Positions 18,943 to 28,501 of a stretch of 64,000 nt of DNA are shown here, in pieces. The notes below the pieces were generated by a model. The model worked only from the letters and a program-made list of their open reading frames with translations, did no database searches and had not been told where the DNA came from. Each line of letters opens with the position of its first letter. Within the stretch, counting starts at the first letter, position 1. The translations under genes were made by a program, and so were the position numbers. Source of the stretch: Hymenobacter qilianensis (GTDB lineage Bacteria; Bacteroidota; Bacteroidia; Cytophagales; Hymenobacteraceae); contig NZ_CP060784.1 in NCBI RefSeq assembly GCF_014489555.1, forward strand, positions 2,542,001-2,606,000, in the 5' to 3' direction.

Positions 18943-20397
18943 TTAAAACTTATCCCACCAAAGTTTAGTCGTCAAGTTGTCAGCGCCTTGGTTAGCAACT
19001 GCCGCTTGATAGTTTGCCAAGTTCACCGATTGCTCGTTGCCGGGATAGCGAAGACGAGTTGGGAGCTTAGTCAAAGCAGCCTCTGGGCCGGGCTTCAAGT
19101 CATTTGGGTAATCCAAACGACGATACTCCGACCATGCCTCCAAACCTTGTTGGAACAAAGCAATCCACTTCTGATTGCCAATGCTCTGCTTATAGTTAGC
19201 TGCATTATAAGCAACAGCGGGTTGAGCTAAATAAGTCGTGATTGCAGCAGGCTCAATTCCGAACTGCTCCATCGAGGCACGGATAGCAGCGTTGTAAGTA
19301 GCAGCAGCATCACCTGTAGCGAGTCCACGGTTACGAGCAATTGCTTCAGCCTTGAAGAATAATACTTCAGCGTAGGTCATCAGTACACCAGGTGCCTCAC
19401 CACGAGTGAAGTAGCGACCAAGTCTGGATGTTTTGCTCAAGCCGAGGCCGTTAGCTGTTTCTGCGTCAATACCATTTGGTACACCTACATAATCACCACC
19501 AGCCTCAGGCTTTTCTGCATAGATGGCCAGGCGAGGATCCTTCAAAGCAGTGAGCTTCGTTACCAGCGTCTTGCTTACCCGGTGATCATCACGTGTTTTG
19601 CGATTTTCATTTATCGGGTTATTGTTCGGTGCTGCGCTGCGATAAACAAGTTGAGCATTGTCAGCATTGCTCTGGAAAAGAGTAGCAGGGCTAGCTAATA
19701 CCTCTTTGATGATAGGCTCAGCTGTTGCTGGGTCAGCATCAATGATGCGCATAGCTAAGCGCAGACGCAGCGAGTTGGCAAACTTCAACCAATGCGTCAT
19801 ATCGCCATCAAAAAGGATATCGCCAGAGATATCACTTCCTGATGGATCAATCAGCGTAGTAGCTTGCTTCAATTCACCCAAAATGCCCTTATAGACATCC
19901 TGTTGCTTATCATATTTAGGCTGCAGAACCCCCTCTTTAGCACGCAAAGCGTCAGAGTAAGGAATGTCACCGTAAATATCTGTTAGCAGTGAGAAGGTGT
20001 ACGCCCGCATGATCAGACCCACAGCCTGATAGTTTGGATTCTTCTGCTCTACACCCAGTTTTGTGATGAGGTTGAAGTCCTCTAGGCCTTGCGCATAGAA
20101 ACCATTCCAGATATTCTGGTAGGTAGTAGTGCGGAAGAAATAAGCATCCTCATCCGGATACTGAATCTTCGCCATGTGCTGAACGATGATATCGCCACCA
20201 TCCATGCTTGCCTCTACACCAAACTGACGGTCTATCGTCGACTCAAGTGCATTGGTCAAGATAAAAGACGGGGTAGGCACCTCCGCTACGTTGGGGTTTG
20301 TATTGAGTTCTTCGAAGTCTTTTTCGCAAGCACCCAATCCCAGCATAAGTGTAAAAGGGACTATCAGAGTTAGCTTCCGATACTTAGAAATGTTCAT
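18943..20397 (-). CDS. SusD-like surface lipoprotein (SusD-like_2 type), unit 4
   Basis: A 484-residue SusD-like_2 lipoprotein. The ATG at 20397 (MNISKYRKL) is preferred over one twenty codons earlier because it starts a proper signal peptide with a lipobox at Cys24 (LGLGAC) followed by EKDFEELNTNPN. LLTDIYGDIPYSDAL and QKWIALFQQGLEAWSEYRRLDYP mirror the unit 1 SusD, so units 1 and 4 form one subclass and units 2, 3 and 5 another. It lies 78 bases after its SusC gene, a wider gap than in the other pairs. The ligand is unknown; this subclass often accompanies transporters with no carbohydrate enzymes. Confidence 0.92.
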   Translation of the reverse strand: MNISKYRKLTLIVPFTLMLGLGACEKDFEELNTNPNVAEVPTPSFILTNALESTIDRQFGVEASMDGGDIIVQHMAKIQYPDEDAYFFRTTTYQNIWNGFYAQGLEDFNLITKLGVEQKNPNYQAVGLIMRAYTFSLLTDIYGDIPYSDALRAKEGVLQPKYDKQQDVYKGILGELKQATTLIDPSGSDISGDILFDGDMTHWLKFANSLRLRLAMRIIDADPATAEPIIKEVLASPATLFQSNADNAQLVYRSAAPNNNPINENRKTRDDHRVSKTLVTKLTALKDPRLAIYAEKPEAGGDYVGVPNGIDAETANGLGLSKTSRLGRYFTRGEAPGVLMTYAEVLFFKAEAIARNRGLATGDAAATYNAAIRASMEQFGIEPAAITTYLAQPAVAYNAANYKQSIGNQKWIALFQQGLEAWSEYRRLDYPNDLKPGPEAALTKLPTRLRYPGNEQSVNLANYQAAVANQGADNLTTKLWWDKF

Positions 20398-20475
20398 ATA
20401 ATATTTGATTTTAGAAGTGATAACTGATTGTTGTGACGGATTAGTCGCATACAACAACCAGTCATGTATGATTCC

Positions 20476-23400
20476 TTACAGCGTGAGGTTTACGTTGAAG
20501 CCAATGCTGCGCGTTGAAGGAATCTGACCGAACTCCAAACCTTGGGCGTTGCCGCTGCTGAAAGAAGTCTCTGGGTCGATGTTGGGCGCATTAGACTGAA
20601 GGATAGCCAGGTTACGACCAACTACAGATAGTCCAATCGTGCTGAAAGGGGTCTTGCTGATCAGGCCTTTTGGCAACTGGTATCCCACTTTAATCTCACG
20701 CAGCTTAACGAATGAAGCGTCATAAATGCTAGACTCAGCTACGCTGTTGCTGTAGTAACGCTTCGTGTAGCTTTCAGCAGCTCTAGTAACGTCATTAGGA
20801 CGGTACGTGCCATCAGCATTTGCAATTACACCTTCTCCAATGATACCGTTTTCACGGCCGCGGAGTGAGTTTGCAAACGTACCAGCATAGTTACCCCAAG
20901 TGTTACTTACTGAGTATACATCACCACCCTGACGGGTATCGATCAATACGCCGAGGTTGATGCCTTTAAAGCTGAACGAATTGCTGATACCACCAGTCCA
21001 GTCTGGGTTTACATTGCCCAACACCTTACGGGTCGGATCAATGATAGGACGGCCAGTAGCATCGTTGATGATTTGACCTTTGTATGGGCCTTCCTGTACG
21101 CGCTGGAAGCCGTTACCGAACAATACACCATAAGGCTCACCTACGCGAGCTTCTACGTTTGCATTCCACTGTCCACCAAGTACCAAGGTTTTCAAGTCGC
21201 CATTCAACTCTTTCACCTCATTGCGGTTCAAGGCGAAGTTGGCTGTCACATTCCACTGGAATGGGTTCTCTGGGTTCAAAGGAGCGAAGTTCAAAATAGC
21301 TTCGATGCCTTTGTTCTGGATGACACCAGCATTTACGAGTGCCGTTGCAAAGCCCGTCGAAGAAGATACCAGCTGATTAAAGATCTGGTCAATTGAGTTG
21401 GTTTTATAACCAGTCAATTCCAAGCCAATACGATTCTCGAGGAAACGCAATTCGATACCAGCTTCTAACGACTCCGTACGCTCAGGCCGCAGATCGGGAT
21501 TGAGCAGGTCATTGCTGGTTGTAATAGCTGGGTTGCTGCCGAACGGAGTATTGAAAGGATAGATGTTAACCAACTGGTATGGCTCCTGACCACCGTTACC
21601 CACCTCTGCATAGCTAGCACGCAGTTTAGCAAACGACAGGAACGAGTTTTCAATACCAAGCGCCTCAGTCACAATTAAGCTACCATCAATAGAAGGATAG
21701 AACAGGCTGTTGTTCGCGTCGGCAAGCGTCGAATACCAGTCATTACGACCTGTTACTCCAAGGAATGCAAAGTTCTTAAAGCCCAGTTTAGCCGAACCGT
21801 AGACGCTATTTACACGCAGTCTGTTGTTTACGCTAGAAGGCTGAGTGGCAATAGCAGAGTTAGACAGAGTATAAACACCTGGTACAGCCAATTCAGGAGC
21901 TAGGCCGCTGATCCGCTCTACTTTGTTATCGCGACGGTTAGCACCTAAAGCGAAGTCGATGTTGAAATTTTCATTCAAGTCTTTGTTAGCAGTAGCCAGA
22001 ATCTCCGAGTTACGCTCGTTCACATAGTACTCATCTTCTGCGTAGCTGCCTCTCAAATTCTCGATATCACCTACAGCAATACGACGCTGACGCTTTTCAG
22101 TGTAAAGGTCATTGCCAGTACGTGCCGTAAGATTCAGCCAGTTAGTCAGCATGTAAGTTGCTGAAAGCTGGCCATTAATACGGTCACGCCGATCATCGTT
22201 GGTGTTCTCGTTGAGCGTGAAGTATGGGTTGTTATGGTAGTTGTAATTCCAGTTATACTTCTCACCATCACGCTCGTAGTCCTTAAGCTCCGAAATGTCT
22301 ACCTGACGGCCGAACCAACTGAACTGCTGCATAACGTTCTGACCACTATAGCCTAGGCCGGGACGACGACCACGGTTCTGGGTGTAAGTGATGTCAGTAG
22401 ATACTTTGAATTTCTTGGTGATGTCTGTGCCACCACTTACCGAAACGGTGTTCCGCTTCAGGAAGGTGTTTTCCAGGATGCCCGTCTGATCTAGGTTGGT
22501 ATAGGAAAGGCGGAAATTAGCCTTTTCAGAAGAGCCAGATAAAGAAACGTTGTTGTTCAGAGTGCGGCCGGTGCGGAAGAAGTCACGCACGTTGTCGGGG
22601 TTAGCTACCCAGGGAGTAGGAATGCGGTTGCCAGCTGCATCTACTGGTGAGTTGAATTGTGGGATCAAACGGCCGTCGAGGCGCGGGCCCCAGCTTTCGT
22701 CCGAACCGTCATTCACGCCACCACCAGCACCATCCACGAATTCGAATTCACCGCCATTACCCTGACCGTATTCGTTCTGGAAATCAGGTAGTTTGAGAAC
22801 AGAGTCAAAGGTAGTCGTGCTGTTTACGCTAACCCCTAATCCCTGTTGCTTACGACCAGATTTGGTCGTGATCAATACCACGCCATTAGAAGCACGCGAG
22901 CCATAAAGAGCAGCTGCGTTAGCACCTTTCAATACAGTAATCGACTCAATGTCATCAGGGTTAATATCTGAAGCGGCATTACCGTAGTCAACACCACCGC
23001 TACCGTTGGCAGGAGAGAAGTTGGAGTTGTCGATTGGTAGACCATTTACTACGAAGAGTGGCTGGTTGTTGCCCGTTATCGAACGGTTACCACGAATAAC
23101 AATACGCGAAGAGCTACCAGGTGAGCCGCCATTACTGTTGTTAATAGAAACACCAGCTACACGGCCAGCCAGTGAGTTAACCACGTTCGACTCACGAGCC
23201 TGGGTTAGAACTTCACCTTGAACATCCTGTACGGAATAGCCCAGAGACCTTTTTTCCTCTGTACGACCCAAAGCTGTTACCACTACCTCGCCTAGCTGCT
23301 TGGTGTCGGTGCCTAAGCTAACATCGATAACTGACTCAGTACCAATAGCACGCTCCACGTTTACATAGCCGATAGAGGAGAAAGTTAAGGTAGTAGCTGA

Positions 23401-23601
23401 GGCAGGTACACTAATAGAGAAAGCACCTTCTGAGTTGGTAGAGCTACCTACAGAAGTACCCTTCACGAGTACCGTAACGCCTGGCAAGCCTTCGCCAGTG
23501 CTGCGGTCCGTAACCCGACCAGTAACGGTTCTATCCTGCGCGATAGCCTGCTGCAACAAGCTAGTCATCAACAGAATGACCATAAATAAGAGTTTTTTCA
23601 T
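20476..23601 (-). CDS. SusC/RagA-type TonB-dependent outer membrane transporter, unit 4
   Basis: An intact 1041-residue transporter: signal peptide MKKLLFMVILL ending IAQD, regulatory-like domain TVTGRVTDRSTGEGLPGVTV, linker GEVVVTALGRTEEKRSLG, plug (IVIRGNRSITG, LFVVNGLPID, DIESITVLKGANAAALYGSRASNGV) and a barrel ending NVNLTL. The ALGRTEEKRSLGYSVQDV plug is of the same type as in unit 1 (ALGIERETRSLG), in line with their shared SusD subclass. It is divergent from unit 5, with a shared 385-base intergenic region carrying promoters for both. Confidence 0.95.
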   Translation of the reverse strand: MKKLLFMVILLMTSLLQQAIAQDRTVTGRVTDRSTGEGLPGVTVLVKGTSVGSSTNSEGAFSISVPASATTLTFSSIGYVNVERAIGTESVIDVSLGTDTKQLGEVVVTALGRTEEKRSLGYSVQDVQGEVLTQARESNVVNSLAGRVAGVSINNSNGGSPGSSSRIVIRGNRSITGNNQPLFVVNGLPIDNSNFSPANGSGGVDYGNAASDINPDDIESITVLKGANAAALYGSRASNGVVLITTKSGRKQQGLGVSVNSTTTFDSVLKLPDFQNEYGQGNGGEFEFVDGAGGGVNDGSDESWGPRLDGRLIPQFNSPVDAAGNRIPTPWVANPDNVRDFFRTGRTLNNNVSLSGSSEKANFRLSYTNLDQTGILENTFLKRNTVSVSGGTDITKKFKVSTDITYTQNRGRRPGLGYSGQNVMQQFSWFGRQVDISELKDYERDGEKYNWNYNYHNNPYFTLNENTNDDRRDRINGQLSATYMLTNWLNLTARTGNDLYTEKRQRRIAVGDIENLRGSYAEDEYYVNERNSEILATANKDLNENFNIDFALGANRRDNKVERISGLAPELAVPGVYTLSNSAIATQPSSVNNRLRVNSVYGSAKLGFKNFAFLGVTGRNDWYSTLADANNSLFYPSIDGSLIVTEALGIENSFLSFAKLRASYAEVGNGGQEPYQLVNIYPFNTPFGSNPAITTSNDLLNPDLRPERTESLEAGIELRFLENRIGLELTGYKTNSIDQIFNQLVSSSTGFATALVNAGVIQNKGIEAILNFAPLNPENPFQWNVTANFALNRNEVKELNGDLKTLVLGGQWNANVEARVGEPYGVLFGNGFQRVQEGPYKGQIINDATGRPIIDPTRKVLGNVNPDWTGGISNSFSFKGINLGVLIDTRQGGDVYSVSNTWGNYAGTFANSLRGRENGIIGEGVIANADGTYRPNDVTRAAESYTKRYYSNSVAESSIYDASFVKLREIKVGYQLPKGLISKTPFSTIGLSVVGRNLAILQSNAPNIDPETSFSSGNAQGLEFGQIPSTRSIGFNVNLTL

Positions 23602-23658
23602 TGGGTTAATAATTTGGTGAGAGAAAGGAAAATTGAATTAGTGAGTGAATAACTATAG

Positions 23659-23689
23659 CAAGTATAGGTTAAAATGATAACTCAACAAA
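23659..23689 (-). promoter_or_regulatory. Candidate promoter for SusC unit 4
   Basis: Minus strand: TTTG (23686-23689), 19 bases, then TATACTTG (23659-23666), one mismatch from TAnnTTTG. It lies 58 bases before the ATG at 23601. This is the best-matching promoter of the Sus block. The gap 23602-23986 also holds the plus-strand promoter at 23784; otherwise it is AT-rich. Confidence 0.6.
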
Positions 23690-23783
23690 GGTTGAAAATT
23701 AAGTATGGTGTTAACAGGACCACTTTTTAGATTAAAAACATGCAATGACATGCAGAGTATATCCATTTATTAATATTGAATAT

Positions 23784-23817
23784 TTTGAATAATAAGCTGT
23801 GGGTTTATATAACTTTA
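23784..23817 (+). promoter_or_regulatory. Candidate promoter for SusC unit 5
   Basis: Plus strand: TTTG (23784-23787), 22 bases, then TAACTTTA (23810-23817), one mismatch from TAnnTTTG. The start would leave a leader of about 160 bases before the ATG at 23987, much longer than for the other Sus units. Confidence 0.5.
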
Positions 23818-23986
23818 GCGTGTTGGCATATTGGTCATTAGATCGCTTATCAATAGTCTATATAAGGGAAGTAGAATTCTTAAGAACTTTTGCTTAGCTT
23901 GTCGGGGAAAACCATACTTTTCACTAATTTATTTCCATTCCTTCCACCAAACTGCTTTTTTAAGAAACCAAACAATCTTAACTCAC

Positions 23987-26986
23987 ATGAAAAAAAATCT
24001 ATTCATCATCTTCTTGATGGTCACTGCACTGTTGCAGCAGGTGGTGGCCCAGGATAGAAGTATTTCCGGAAGGGTAACCGACGCGTCAAGCGGTCAGGGC
24101 CTACCGGGGGTAACCGTTCTCGTGAAGGGCACAACAGTAGGTGTCTCAACTGATACAGATGGAAGTTTTAGCTTGAATGCGCCTGCTTCAGCCACCACGC
24201 TGACCTTCTCTTCCATTGGTTATCTGACCATTGAGCGAACTATTGGAAATGCCAGCACAATCAATGTGCAGCTGGCAACTGATACCCGCCAATTGGAAGA
24301 GGTAGTCGTTACTGGTCTGGCCACTTCTATCAAGCGCTCAAACCTAGCTAATGCCGTGACGACTATTTCGGCCAAGGAACTGGTAGGCAGCACACGGCCT
24401 GTAACAGTAGATGCTGCCCTAAACGGTAAAGTAGTGGGGGCTAATATTTCTCAGACGTCAGGCGCGCCAGGTGGCGGTGTAGCTATTCAGTTGCGTGGTA
24501 TCTCCTCGCTTACTGGCGGTACCCAGCCACTCTATATTATAGATGGTGTGTATGCCGTAAATGCCGAAGTGGGCAATGGAGCTGGAGCAGCCGCTTTTTC
24601 AGCTGCTGCTTCTACCACTGCTGGCCGTAGTACACAGGATAACCCCGTAAACCGCCTTGCCGACCTAAACCCCAATGACATTGAGAGCATCGAGGTACTA
24701 AAGGGTTCCAGCGCGGCCGCTATCTATGGTACCCGCGCAAATGCTGGGGTAATCATCATCAAGACAAAGCGCGGTGTGGCTGGTCAAACCCGTGTTAGCT
24801 TCAACCAAGATTTAGGATTTGCTAAGGCATGGAATTTATTGGGTAAGGAAGACTGGACCAACGAGAAGATTGACCTTAAATACACTGGAGCCCGCGCTAC
24901 CCTTGAAAAGCAACGTCTGGCAGACGCTCAAGCAAGTGGACAGGTATACGATTACGAGAAGCAGATTTTCGGTAATACTGCTTTTTTGCGTAATACTTCA
25001 CTAAGCGTCTCAGGTGGTTCGGAGAAAACGAAATTCTATGTAGCTGGTACCAGCACTGACGAAGGTGGTATCGTTAACCGTACGGGTTTTAAGCGTAATT
25101 CTGTTCGCGCCAACCTTGACCAGAAAATTGGAGAGCGGATCGACATTGGCATCACATCCAGTTTCATTCGTTCGCAAAACCGCCGCGGATTCACGGGCAA
25201 TGATAACCGTGGTGTAAGCCTAGGCTATACTTTGGGCTATCTGCCAAGCTATGCTCAGCTACAGCCTAATGAGGCAGGTATATTCCCAGACAATCCATAT
25301 GGCGGTGATAATCCATTAGCTATCGTAGAGCGGGCGGTAAACGAGGAAAATACCAATCGCACGGTTCAAGCCGTTAACGGTACGCTTCGCATACTGGAGA
25401 ATGAGTCATCATCACTTCGTCTAGCTGTGCAGGGTGGTATCGACTATTCAAATAGTGATGCGATTCTGGCATTGCCGGCTGATTTACAATCTCAGCGCAA
25501 CCTGCCCAACCCAGGTGCAGTGCGTGTGCTAAAAAATCAGTTCTTTAACTATAACCTCCAAGGGTTCTTGGTATATGACTGGCGCTTGGGCGAAACCATC
25601 AACCTCACCTCGCAGGTTGGAACGGTACGCTTAGGTTTGGATCGTAACTTGAGCTTCAGCCAAGGACAAAATTTGGCTCCTGGCGAACCACTGACTCCAA
25701 ACCGTAGCTCACTGGTAACCCAAGAAGTGGAGCTTGGCTCAGAGCGTGACATTGGCCACGTAGCGCAGCAGGAGGTAAACTTCAATGATCAGATCATCGC
25801 TACCGCCGGTGTGCGCTTCGACAAATCGAGCCGCAACGGTGACCCTAACAAGTACTATGCTTTCCCGAAGGCCTCTTTGGCAGTTAACATAGCTAAGTTT
25901 GGATTCTTTGATCTGCCATCGGTAAACCTGGTGAAACTCCGGGCAGCTTACGGTGAAACTGGGGCTCCTGGCTTCTTCGGTTCTACTTTCTCACCCTTGG
26001 TTAACACAAGTACTGGTGGCCGCGTAGGCTTTTTGCCTTCAACGCTGGTAGGAAACCCGGACATTGGGCCAGAGCGCGCCACAGAGTTTGAAACCGGCGT
26101 AGACCTTGCCTTTCTTGAGAGCCGCATCACTCTTGAGGCAACTTATTATAATAAGGTAGCCAAAGACCTTGTCAACTCGTTTGTATTGGCCCCTAGCACC
26201 GGTGTGACATCTATTCGGGCTTTTCCAGTAGGTGACCTGCAAAACCGAGGTCTAGAATTGTCACTGGGTATTACTCCTATACGCAGCGAAAACTTCAACT
26301 GGGTGTCAACTACCCAGTATTGGTTTAACCGCACAGAGGTAACCCGCATCGTGGTACCAGCCTTCAATACTGGTTTAGGCTTTGGTAGCGGTTTTGGCCG
26401 CAACGTATTCACATTAGGTGAGTCGCCTTCACGTTGGTACGGTACACCCACGAGTGCCGTTGACAACCCCAACAATCCTAGCTTCCTGACTCGTTATGAA
26501 GAGGCACAGCCTAGATTCCAGATGTCCTTTCTAAACAACTTTACCTTGTTTAAGAATGTGGAAGTATCATTTCTGCTCCACTGGCGCAAGGATTCCTATA
26601 CAAGTAATTTGAGCCGTTTGCTGCAAGATGAAGGCGGCACGACAAAGGACTGGAGCCAGGATGATGATAATAATGGGGTAGTAAATGGTTTGCAGCGGCA
26701 AACCTTACCCGCTCGTGAGTATATTCAAAATAGCGGCTACGTACGGCTGCGCGAGGCTAGTATCTACTATTCAGTACCAGCTAGCATTCGCACTGCCATA
26801 TTTAAAGACTTTGTGCGTAACATCCGGATAGGAGCATCAGGAAACAATTTGCTCACCTGGACTGATTATGTGGGCTATGATCCTGAGGTTTCCAACTTTG
26901 GCGCTACCTCTAATGGTGCTCAAGTAGATGTGAGCAGCTTCCCCAATACTCGGCGTGTGTTCTTTCACCTGAGCCTTGATTTTTAA
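23987..26986 (+). CDS. SusC/RagA-type TonB-dependent outer membrane transporter, unit 5
   Basis: A 999-residue transporter and the only Sus unit on the plus strand. The frame is open 52 codons further upstream, but the ATG at 23987 gives the family signal peptide (MKKNLFIIFLM ending VVAQD). Regulatory-like domain SISGRVTDASSGQGLPGVTV, linker LEEVVVTGLATSIKRSNLA, plug (IQLRGISSLTGG, LYIIDGVYAV, DIESIEVLKGSSAAAIYGTRANAGV) and a barrel ending FHLSLDF. The plug has a low-complexity alanine-rich insertion (GAGAAAFSAAAST) after IIDGVYA that the other four lack. Its SusD partner follows after 23 bases. Confidence 0.95.
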   Translation: MKKNLFIIFLMVTALLQQVVAQDRSISGRVTDASSGQGLPGVTVLVKGTTVGVSTDTDGSFSLNAPASATTLTFSSIGYLTIERTIGNASTINVQLATDTRQLEEVVVTGLATSIKRSNLANAVTTISAKELVGSTRPVTVDAALNGKVVGANISQTSGAPGGGVAIQLRGISSLTGGTQPLYIIDGVYAVNAEVGNGAGAAAFSAAASTTAGRSTQDNPVNRLADLNPNDIESIEVLKGSSAAAIYGTRANAGVIIIKTKRGVAGQTRVSFNQDLGFAKAWNLLGKEDWTNEKIDLKYTGARATLEKQRLADAQASGQVYDYEKQIFGNTAFLRNTSLSVSGGSEKTKFYVAGTSTDEGGIVNRTGFKRNSVRANLDQKIGERIDIGITSSFIRSQNRRGFTGNDNRGVSLGYTLGYLPSYAQLQPNEAGIFPDNPYGGDNPLAIVERAVNEENTNRTVQAVNGTLRILENESSSLRLAVQGGIDYSNSDAILALPADLQSQRNLPNPGAVRVLKNQFFNYNLQGFLVYDWRLGETINLTSQVGTVRLGLDRNLSFSQGQNLAPGEPLTPNRSSLVTQEVELGSERDIGHVAQQEVNFNDQIIATAGVRFDKSSRNGDPNKYYAFPKASLAVNIAKFGFFDLPSVNLVKLRAAYGETGAPGFFGSTFSPLVNTSTGGRVGFLPSTLVGNPDIGPERATEFETGVDLAFLESRITLEATYYNKVAKDLVNSFVLAPSTGVTSIRAFPVGDLQNRGLELSLGITPIRSENFNWVSTTQYWFNRTEVTRIVVPAFNTGLGFGSGFGRNVFTLGESPSRWYGTPTSAVDNPNNPSFLTRYEEAQPRFQMSFLNNFTLFKNVEVSFLLHWRKDSYTSNLSRLLQDEGGTTKDWSQDDDNNGVVNGLQRQTLPAREYIQNSGYVRLREASIYYSVPASIRTAIFKDFVRNIRIGASGNNLLTWTDYVGYDPEVSNFGATSNGAQVDVSSFPNTRRVFFHLSLDF

Positions 26987-27009
26987 TTTTTACTTGCTTC
27001 AACCTACCC

Positions 27010-28431
27010 ATGAATAATATATTAAAATTTCAAGCTCGGCCCTTATTGATGGCAGGTGCTCTGGCTACTTTACTTAGTGCGAGCAGTTGCAGCTTTTTTG
27101 AAATTGATGAGGTAAATGACCCTAACAATGCAAGCATTGAGAGTGTAGTTGCCAATGCCAGCCAAGCTCAGCTTAATGCGCTGGCCGTTGGGGTAGAAGC
27201 TTCACTCCGTCTGGGACACGCGAACAATAGCTCGTATAACCAAATAGTAGGTACGCTGGGCCGGGAGGTAGTCGTACTAAACCAAACCGAAAGCCGTTGG
27301 TATTTGGAACTGCAAGGTCGCCGGGGAGCTACTGGAAACGTTAGTGTGGATGTGCTTGATGATGCTGCTTTCTACAATGGTCAGTATACTGATTTTGCAC
27401 GCGTAGGCCGTGCGGCCCGGATTTTCCGCGCTTCCGCTGAGGCAAGTAATGTCATTAATGTTGAGCAGAAGAGTGGTATTGCTGGTTTTACCCGTACTTA
27501 TGAGGCATTAAGCAAACTGCATCTACTCAACCTGCAAGGGGAGAATGGTATCAGGGTTGATTTGGACGATATTCGGCGCCCTGGCAAATTTGTTACCCAA
27601 GCCGAAGCTCTAACTAACATCCGTCAACAGCTCGATCAGGCTGACCAAGATCTGGCTGCAGCTGGCGCTTCCTTTGCATTCCAGCTGTCAAGTGGTTATA
27701 CTGGTTTCAATACGCCCGCTACCTTCCGGCGTTTCAATCGAGCACTGGCTGCTCGGGTGGCATTGTACCAAGCTGACTATGCTGGGGCCCTCACGGCTTT
27801 AAATGCTTCATTTTATGATCGGGCTGGTAGTCTTACGTTGGGCCCAAAAATTACATTTAGCCCAACTACTGCCAGCGACGTGGGTAACCCGTATTTTCAG
27901 GTGGCAAATGGTGAGCCCAATAACTTAGTAGCAGTACCTAGCAACTTTGTAACAGAGGCTGAAGCGGGCGACTTGCGCTTAGCAAAGGTTGCCCTGCGTA
28001 CTACGCCCCGCACCTTGGGTGGTATAACCGGAGCCTATGAGGCTCGTGTATTTACTTCGCAAAATGCTTCCCTCGACATTATTCGCAACGAAGAGCTTAT
28101 CCTAATAGCAGCTGAGGCGCGGGCTAATACAGGTGATCTGACTGGGGCTCTGGCTGACATTAATGCTATTCGGACTCGGGCTGGAGGCTTACCTGCTCTC
28201 ACGGCTGGTTCGCTTACGGGGCTACCTCAGTACATTAATGAGATCTTGAAACAACGTCGGTATTCCTTGTTCTATGAAGGCCACCGCTGGATTGACCTGC
28301 GTCGTCTGAATCGGTTGAATCCGAACCCAGCGCCGGGTCAGACGCTGGCTTTAACAGAAGCTCCCTTCCGTTTGTTTAACCGCTTGGAGCGGCCTGCAGC
28401 CGAGAAGCAGTGGGATATTGCTAATCCATAA
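27010..28431 (+). CDS. RagB/SusD family nutrient-uptake lipoprotein, unit 5
   Basis: A 473-residue RagB/SusD lipoprotein with a lipobox at Cys27 (LLSASSC) after the start MNNILKFQARP. The mature start SFFEIDEVNDPNNAS carries the acidic surface-export pattern. C-terminal features are AEARANTGDLTGALADINAIRTRAGG and the SusD block QRRYSLFYEGHRWIDLRRLNRL. It lacks the usual NPNxxQNPGY ending and stops at KQWDIANP. It is paired with the SusC gene just upstream. The substrate is unknown. Confidence 0.9.
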   Translation: MNNILKFQARPLLMAGALATLLSASSCSFFEIDEVNDPNNASIESVVANASQAQLNALAVGVEASLRLGHANNSSYNQIVGTLGREVVVLNQTESRWYLELQGRRGATGNVSVDVLDDAAFYNGQYTDFARVGRAARIFRASAEASNVINVEQKSGIAGFTRTYEALSKLHLLNLQGENGIRVDLDDIRRPGKFVTQAEALTNIRQQLDQADQDLAAAGASFAFQLSSGYTGFNTPATFRRFNRALAARVALYQADYAGALTALNASFYDRAGSLTLGPKITFSPTTASDVGNPYFQVANGEPNNLVAVPSNFVTEAEAGDLRLAKVALRTTPRTLGGITGAYEARVFTSQNASLDIIRNEELILIAAEARANTGDLTGALADINAIRTRAGGLPALTAGSLTGLPQYINEILKQRRYSLFYEGHRWIDLRRLNRLNPNPAPGQTLALTEAPFRLFNRLERPAAEKQWDIANP

Positions 28432-28448
28432 CTTAATTAAGCATTCCT

Positions 28449-28484
28449 AAAAAAGCCCCCAGCAATTCGTTGGGGGGCTTTTTT
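28449..28484. terminator. Bidirectional terminator between SusCD unit 5 and prfB
   Basis: AAAAAAGCCCCCAGCAA pairs with TTGGGGGGCTTTTTT between convergent genes. The left arm has five C and the right six G. It serves the Sus unit on plus and prfB on minus. Confidence 0.9.
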
Positions 28485-28501
28485 GTGAGCAAAACTAAAT
28501 T

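Noticed and set aside
2018..28431. A polysaccharide utilisation locus
   Set aside because: Despite five SusCD pairs, no glycoside hydrolase, polysaccharide lyase, sulfatase, hybrid two-component regulator or sigma/anti-sigma pair is present.
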